Shown: piece by piece, positions 57,933 through 64,000 of the stretch | Layout of the letters: each line of letters opens with the position of its first letter | Position numbering within the stretch: the stretch's first letter is position 1 | Assembly (NCBI RefSeq): GCF_003255815.1 | Contig: NC_037681.1 | Location: 85,849,703-85,913,702 of the forward strand | DNA from: Theropithecus gelada | Lineage: Eukaryota; Chordata; Mammalia; Primates; Cercopithecidae | Direction of reading: 5' to 3' | Length of the DNA stretch: 64,000 nucleotides | The notes under the pieces: generated by a model | Database searches by the model: none | What the model saw: the letters and a program-made list of their open reading frames with translations, nothing else | What the model was told of the DNA's origin: nothing | Translations under genes and position numbers: made by a program

Positions 57933-58694
57933 AATGTTTTCAGTGGAGTTTTCTTCTAGGGATTTAATTGTGCTTTTGAACTTGAGTTTACTTGTATTCT
58001 AATACGAGGTGACATTGTTCAAAATGATTCTTGGCAAATATAATCCCTACTACCCACTTTTCATGAAGTATAAATACCTTTGAAACAGCATCTCAGTTAC
58101 TGTGATTTTTTTCATTCTTTCAGTTAGGTGATGTTCAGTGGTGGGGCAGGTGGTTAATACCTGAGGTCTGATCTGATCACTTATAACTTGGTTCTGAGTG
58201 ATGAAGGCAAGTTATATAACAGTAGGATTTTTTGTTTAAAATTTTAGATATGAAAATTTTTTAATTGGATAGCTTGAATAGTCAAACTTTGTACTTCTTA
58301 AATAAGTTAATACTCCGTTGTAAATGTCCTCTTTGTTCTAAGGAAGGCAAGGATATTCATTTCTAAACATTTCTTTCAGTTAATCCTTTATAGTATGTGT
58401 GGTCCTAGAAGTCGATACATGAGGCATTTATTTAGAGTTGGCATTGGGTCATGTAAATGTAAGCCCCTATTCGTATGTTAAATAAAAAGTAAATTTCTGT
58501 TGAAATCAGGTCAGACTTATTTCAAATTGATTGAAATAATACTGATTATATTACCTAACTATCTAATCTGTTATATTGTACAACACAAAAAAGGATGTAG
58601 AGGAAAGTTAGTAACAAAAATAGTATATATAATTACAGGTATAGATTTCACTCCTAACATTTTATTAAGCAGTATTAAGAAAACATAGCAATAC
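57933..58694. other. Intron 2 spacer
   Basis: Nothing recognised. Confidence 0.5.
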
Positions 58695-58930
58695 TGAAAT
58701 GATTTTACAATGAAACTTGTATATCCATCACCTAGATTCTGACATTAATATATATCATATTGATTTATTACATATCTGTTCATCTATTCATTCATCGTTG
58801 CATCTTGTTTTTTAATGGATTTCAGAGTAAGTTGCAGATACCAGTATACTTCAACATGTGCATGTTATTAACTAGAATTCACAAATACAGATTTTCTGTT
58901 TTGCATATTCCTCATAGAAGAATCTAAACA
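58695..58930 (-). repeat. Ancient interspersed repeat, same kind as at 25,020
   Basis: 'tatatccatcacctagattc' and 'ttcagagtaagttgcagata' correspond to the LINE-1-3'-UTR-like block at 25,100-25,210. Diverged. Confidence 0.4.
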
Positions 58931-58932
58931 GT

Positions 58933-59218
58933 TGGTTGGGCGTGGTGAGTCATGCCTGTAATCCTAGCACTTTGGGAGGCTGAGGTGGGCTGATCTCCTG
59001 AGCCCAGGAGTTCAAGACCAGCCTGGGAAACATGGCGAAACCCCTAAAAATACAAGAATTAGCTGGGCATGTAACCTGTAGTCCCAGCTACGTGGGAGGC
59101 TGAGGTGGGAGGATCACCTGAGCCTGCGGAAGTTGAGGCTGTGGTGAGCCATAATGGCACCACTGCACTTCAGCTTGGGTGACAGAGTGAGACCCAATCT
59201 AAAAAAAAAAAAAAAAAG
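58933..59218 (+). repeat. Alu (+), intron 2
   Basis: Near full-length, poly(A) tail. Target duplication aatctaaacag / agtctaaaca. Confidence 0.92.
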
Positions 59219-59429
59219 AGTCTAAACATTTAATATTTCAGAACTTTGAGTAATAAGTTAGTAAGTTATGTTAAATTAACTTCATCAGAAATTGCAACAG
59301 ACATTTTTACGGAACATTTCTAGCATCTGTTTTTAACTTTGTTGTAGTTTTTGATGTTGCTTTTAGTGGATTTTCCAGAGATCTGTTTGTTTTTTTGTTA
59401 GAGTCCTCACCTTGGTTTCATCTCTGATC

Positions 59430-59728
59430 TTTTTTTTTTTTTTTTTTTTTTTTGAGACGAAGTCTCGCTCTGTCACCCAGGCTGGAGTGCAGTGGCCGGA
59501 TCTCAGCTCACTGCAAGCTCCGCCTCCTGGGTTCACGCCATTCTCCTGCCTCAGCCTCCTGAGTAGCTGGGACTACAGGCGCCCGCCACCGTTTTTTGTA
59601 TTTTTTTAGTAGAGACGGGGTTTCACCGTGTTAGCCAGGATGGTCTCGATCTCTTGACCTCGTGATCCGCCCATCTCGGCCTCCCAAAGTGCTAGGATTA
59701 CAGGCTTGAGCCACCGCGCCCTGCCTTT
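59430..59728 (-). repeat. Young AluY (-), Old World monkey type, intron 2
   Basis: Long poly(T), gcagtggccggatctcagct, and a short deletion in the mid region ('gcccgccaccgttttttgta'). Confidence 0.95.
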
Positions 59729-59780
59729 TTTTTTTTTTAAAACATGTATTTTTAAGCCTTCATTTTAAAACATCTCATGT

Positions 59781-60075
59781 TGGCCAGACGCGGTGACTCA
59801 TGCCTGTAATCCCAACACTTTGGGAGGCTGAGATGGGTGAATCACTTGAGGTCAGGAGTTTGAGACCAGCCTGGCCAACATGGTGAAACCCCATCTCTAC
59901 TAAAAATACAAAAATTAGCCAGGCGTGGTGGCAGGTGCCTGTAATCCCAGCTACTCGGGAGGCTGAGGCAGGAGAATCGCTTGGACCTGGGAGGAGGAGG
60001 TTGTAGTGAGCTGAGATCACGCCACTGCACTCTAGCCTAGGCAATAGAGCGAGACTCAGTCTCAGAAAAATAATC
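59781..60075 (+). repeat. Alu (+), intron 2
   Basis: A full-length AluS-like copy, forming an inverted pair with the AluY 50 bp upstream. Confidence 0.94.
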
Positions 60076-61080
60076 TTGTGTTAATTTTGCTGCTGCTTTT
60101 TTTTTTTTGTCTCTCCATAATTAAAACTTAATGTATTGTAGCAAGTATCTGCTTCTGATACTAGTTGTGTTTTATTGAATTTATCAACATATGTAGAAAT
60201 TAATATTATTTAACATGTTGACTAGCTGTTTTCTAAAAATAAATCTAAATGCTAGGATGTCCTTAGCCTTATTATGTATACAAAATGTGACTTTCAAATG
60301 TGGATCATCTTAAGTATGCTCTCATTGGAGACAAGACTTGTGAGTATTATGCTTCATGTGTGATGGTGTAGTTTTCCAATATTGTACTTTAAACTTGAAA
60401 GTGTTGCTTAGGAGATGATTTTAAAGGATAGGTTGTTTGCCTATATCTTAATTTTTTAATAACTCTACAGATTTTCATTCACCTTGGTGAGGCATATGTA
60501 GAAACAGTTTAAATTCTAATTCAGGCATATGTAGATAAAAGTTTGTGCCATTTATAAGTTAGTTGGTGTATGTATGCATTATTATAGAGTAATAAAGAAT
60601 CATTTTATTTTTTGCTTCTTTCATTATGCTTTATAGTACTTACATTTATCATTTTGATATTTAGTGCAAAGAATTGTGCTGCATGCATTGAGCATTTTTC
60701 TACAAGTTTTTTTCCCCCTGATGTACTATTTCACATATCACAGGCCTTATTTTTTGAACAATTGAGCAAAAGAAACAGATGAAACCTCATACAAAACCCT
60801 CCAAAATATGAAAATGTGGGGTTTATTTGTGCTAATGCTCTTCTTTTGGAAACATTTGTGTTAAAGGTAAGGTCAATTTATTGATTTAAACCACATTGTA
60901 CATAAAAATTTATTATCCATGATTAAACTTTCTAAGACATTGTTCTTGATAGAAAAGATTTTCTAACTTGTGGAATAAAAAGCTTTATTTTGCAAGTGCC
61001 AGAAAGATTAAAATTAATTATTCCCCAGTTTTCTTAAAATATGCAAAACTTTGATCTACAGCTTTGACATAATTTTCTAG
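60076..61080 (+). other. ACTR2: Intron 2 3' part, acceptor of exon 3
   Basis: About 1 kb without recognised repeats, ending in the acceptor attttctag. Confidence 0.6.
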
Positions 61081-61296
61081 GATCTTATGGTTGGAGATGA
61101 GGCAAGTGAATTACGATCAATGTTAGAAGTTAACTACCCTATGGAAAATGGCATAGTACGAAATTGGGATGACATGAAACACCTGTGGGACTACACATTT
61201 GGACCAGAGAAACTTAATATAGATACCAGAAATTGTAAAATCTTACTCACAGAACCTCCTATGAACCCAACCAAAAACAGAGAGAAGATTGTAGAG
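61081..61296 (+). CDS. ACTR2: ACTR2 coding exon 3 (Arp2 residues 54-125)
   Basis: This 216-nt exon encodes 72 residues from DLMVGDEASELRSMLEVNYP to the end at NPTKNREKIVE (residues 59-130 in the microexon isoform). Landmarks are VGDEA (matching YVGDEA of actin), GIVRNWDDMKHLWDYTF (the subdomain 1 helix region) and LLTEPPMNPTKNR, which fits the actin/actin-like family signature L-x-T-E-x-x-x-N-P-x-x-N-R. The acceptor is attttctag and the donor is gtgagt. The phase is 0 at both ends. Later exons, including the second phosphate loop, lie outside the window, so the gene is partial here only because of the window edge. Confidence 0.96.
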
Positions 61297-61675
61297 GTGA
61301 GTTTTTATGCAGGATATGCATATGTGTATTTCTGTGATATTATGTTAAATCAAAAAAAAAATTTTTTTTTTTTACTGTTGCTGTGGATAAAGATAATAAA
61401 AATAATTGTTTTCCTTCAGATCTTACTAAGTATCTACTATATGCTAGTTGTTATTCTAAATAGGAAAGAAGAATAGATCAGTAAACAAAAAATCCTACTG
61501 CCATGGAGTGTCTATATTCTAACAGGGAAAAACAGGCCAAAAAAATTTAAGTTTTTAATTTAGTGAGTTAATTTAATTAAGTTTGTATGGAGGAGCCAGC
61601 AGAAGGAGATTGAAAAGGCTAATACAATAAGCAGTTACAGAGTTAATTAAATGGTTTGTTAGAAGGTAAGCGATC

Positions 61676-62098
61676 CAGTTGACCCTTGAGCAATGCAGGG
61701 GTTAGGGGCACCAACCCTCCCTACTCTTGTGCAAACTTAACTGCCCCCAAAAATACTTCTAATAGCCTACTGTTGACCAGAAGCCTTACTGATAACATAC
61801 TATGTATTATATACTATATTCTTATAATAAAGTAAGTTAGAGGAAATGCTATTAAGAAAATCATAAGGAAGAGAAAATACATTTGCTATACCTTAAATGG
61901 ATGTCGATCATCATAAAGATCTTCATCCTCATTGTCTTCACGCTGACAAAGAAGAGGAGGGGTTGGTCTTGCAGTCTCGGGTGGCAGAGACAGAAGAGGT
62001 GGAGGAGGGAAGGGGAGGCAGAGGAAAGATTTATTGACAAAAATGGTGTATAAGTGGACCTGTGTGGTTCAATCTTCTTGTTTTTCAAGGTTCAACTG
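61676..62098 (+). repeat. Tigger-type (TcMar) non-autonomous DNA transposon
   Basis: About 423 bp with terminal inverted repeats (cagttgacccttgagcaatg at the left, ttttcaaggttcaactg at the right) and a TA immediately after the right end. Internal blocks such as 'ctactgttgaccagaagcct' and 'atcttcatcctcattgtctt' are those of a widespread primate/mammalian Tigger relative. Confidence 0.82.
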
Positions 62099-63015
62099 TA
62101 GATGCTAAAGGCAAAATAAATCAGGTTAAGGGGGAGTGGGAGGTTGTAATTGTACATAGGTTGTGAGAAGGTGATGTTTAAACAGACAGGGTAAGTGAGT
62201 TAGCCAGGATATATAGGAAAAGGATGTTCCAGATAAAGGGAGTAGCCAATGTAAAGGTCTTAAGTTAGGAACAAGCCTGGCATATTAAAGAATAAGCAAG
62301 GAAGCCAGTGTGGTTGAGGGGAGAGCCACAGAAGATGAGGTCGGATAAGTAATATTGGTGCTTTGTGGGCTCTAATTAGGAATTGGGCTTTTACTCTGGG
62401 TGAAATATGAGGCTGTTACAGGAAAGGGAGATGCTCAGATTTAGATTTCTCTGTTGTGTTGTGAGTATCCCATAAGGAGGGAAAGATAGAAGTTAGAACA
62501 GTTGGAGACTTTGTCAGTCATTTAAGCAAAAGATAATGATTGTTAGGATTGGAGTAATAGTAGTAGAAGAAATAGAAATTACCAGATTATAGGTCTATTT
62601 TGAAGGTAGGGCCAAAGAATTTTCTAATGCATTTGATATGGGTAATAGAGAATAAGGAGTCAGAGATGACTCCAAAGGTTTTGGCTTGACTGGAGAATGG
62701 AGTTACCATCAACTGAGGTCTGGAGAAAAACTGAGAAAAGTAGAGCAGGGTTTGGAGGGAAATGAGCAAGAATTCAATTGTGGACATGTTGAGTTTGTAG
62801 GTCCTTATTAGACATCCAAGCAGAAATGTCAAAACAGGTAGTTATATATATGAGATCAAGTTCAAGAGAAAAGACTGGGCTGGAGATACAAACTTGAGAG
62901 TCATCCGGATATAAATGATACGGTTCAACAAAGAAGAGAGGGTAGACAGTGGTGAAAAGGCCAAGGACCAGAGAGATAGGAGGAGCCAGCAGAAGGAGAT
63001 TGAAAACGCTAATGA

Positions 63016-63298
63016 GGCTGGGCGAGGTGGCTCCCAGCACTTTGGGAGGCCAAGGCGGGTGGATCTCTTGAGACCAGGAATTTGAGACCAGCCTGGCCAA
63101 CATGGCAAAACCCCATCTCTACTAAAAATACAAAATTAGCTGGGCGTGGTGGCGCACACCTGTAATCCCAGCTACTCAGGAGGCGGAGGCAGGAGAATTG
63201 CTTGAACCCAGGAGGGTGGAGGTTGCAGTGAGCTGAAATCACCCCACTGCACTCTGGCCTGAGCAACAGAGTGAGACTCTGTCTCAAAAAAAAAAAGA
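63016..63298 (+). repeat. Alu (+), intron 3
   Basis: Inserted in the L2-like element, with cgctaatga / tgctaatga as the outer duplication around the Alu pair. Confidence 0.93.
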
Positions 63299-63302
63299 AA
63301 CA

Positions 63303-63619
63303 GGCCGGGCGCGGTGGCTCAAGCCTGTAATCCCAGCACTTTGGGAGGCCGAGACGGGCGGATCACGAGGTCAGGAGATCGAGACCATCCTGGCGAACAC
63401 GGTGAAACCCCGTCTCTACTAAAAAATACAAAAAACTAGCCGGGCGAGGCGGCGGGCGCCTGTAGTCCCAGCTACTCGGGAGGCTGAGGCAGGAGAATGG
63501 CGTAAACCCGGGGGGCGGAGCTTGCAGTGAGCTGAGATCCGGCCACTGCACTCCAGCCCGGGCGACAGAGCCAGACTCTGTCTCAAAAAAAAAAAAAAAA
63601 AGAAACAGAAAAAAAAAAA
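63303..63619 (+). repeat. Young AluY (+), Old World monkey type, intron 3
   Basis: Almost consensus-like: gagatccggccactgcactc and ggctcaagcctgtaatccca. It landed in the A tail of the preceding Alu. Confidence 0.96.
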
Positions 63620-63660
63620 TGCTAATGAAATAATGAAATAAGCAGTTACAGAGGAAAGAG

Positions 63661-64000
63661 AGAGCAAGAGAGCTATGGTCCTCACAGTTTAAATAAGTAA
63701 GTTTTCAAGGTTCTTTTATTTTTGTATATATGAGGTAGAAATATAATAACTTCTGTAGCTTTCCAGTTACTATTTAATGTAAATGTTTTGTTTATGAATG
63801 TTTAAATGTTGATGGATATTTTTGAAAGGGTTTAGAAGAAAATGTTGTTAGACAGTATTTTTAAAGCCTGTATTAAAACTCAATTTTTGTATTAAGTGTT
63901 TTGAAAATCTAAGATCATTTTTAAAGATTCCGTATGATTTCTTATGGCTTACATTTTAATATTCTTATTTGTTTGAGTACAAATATGTCTATGACTGATA
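63661..64000. other. ACTR2: ACTR2 intron 3, right window edge
   Basis: No recognised feature; intron 3 continues past the window. Confidence 0.55.

Larger units (their letters stand above)
61415..63660 (-). repeat. L2-like element (antisense), intron 3, with insertions
   Basis: Starts 'actaagtatctactatatgc' and continues after the Tigger as 'aaggatgttccagataaagg', 'gaagccagtgtggttgaggg', 'gacatgttgagtttgtaggt', 'gctggagatacaaacttgag'. This is the order I associate with long antisense L2 copies. Interrupted by a DNA transposon and two Alus. Confidence 0.5.

Overview
This is nuclear DNA of a primate. It is packed with Alu and LINE-1 repeats and carries the 5' part of one protein-coding gene. 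I recognise the gene as ACTR2 (actin-related protein 2, the Arp2 subunit of the Arp2/3 complex) from its conceptual translation. At least seven young Alus share a right-arm variant (GATCCGGCCACTGCACTCC, or its reverse complement) and a 'GGCTCAAGCCTGTAATCC' left arm. I associate both with Old World monkey AluY lineages rather than human AluY, so the best guess for the source is a macaque, baboon or guenon. That is inference from remembered subfamily signatures.

Positions 1 to about 45,100 are intergenic. They hold fragments of several old sense-strand LINE-1s (1-1,640; about 3,340-8,290; 9,740-12,371; 16,779-23,850), antisense LINE-1 blocks (27,371-28,840; 35,745-37,140; 41,266-43,960), dozens of Alus, MIR and L2 remnants, a probable LTR, a Y4 RNA retropseudogene at 7,723-7,815 and an unidentified antisense retrocopy at 22,459-22,770. 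None of the ORFs here looks like a host gene. Nearly all are Alu or LINE-1 translations.

From about 45,290 the sequence turns into a TATA-less CpG island with ETS and GC-box motifs, which is the ACTR2 promoter. Coding exon 1 (45,895-45,942), exon 2 (54,149-54,259) and exon 3 (61,081-61,296) lie on the + strand. All are phase 0 with canonical GT-AG junctions. Together they encode the first 125 residues of Arp2, including the first nucleotide-binding loop and the actin-family signature. The rest of the gene lies beyond the right edge.

The most interesting feature is a 15-nt microexon at 56,346-56,360 inside the long intron between exons 2 and 3. It inserts five residues (NNKKM) after Lys53, at the end of the segment corresponding to the actin D-loop. 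Its acceptor is a tandem AAG/TAG site in which use of the upstream AG would put an in-frame stop at the junction. I found no previously undescribed multi-gene system, CRISPR array or operon. The noteworthy items are splicing features of ACTR2 and several retroposition or duplication events.
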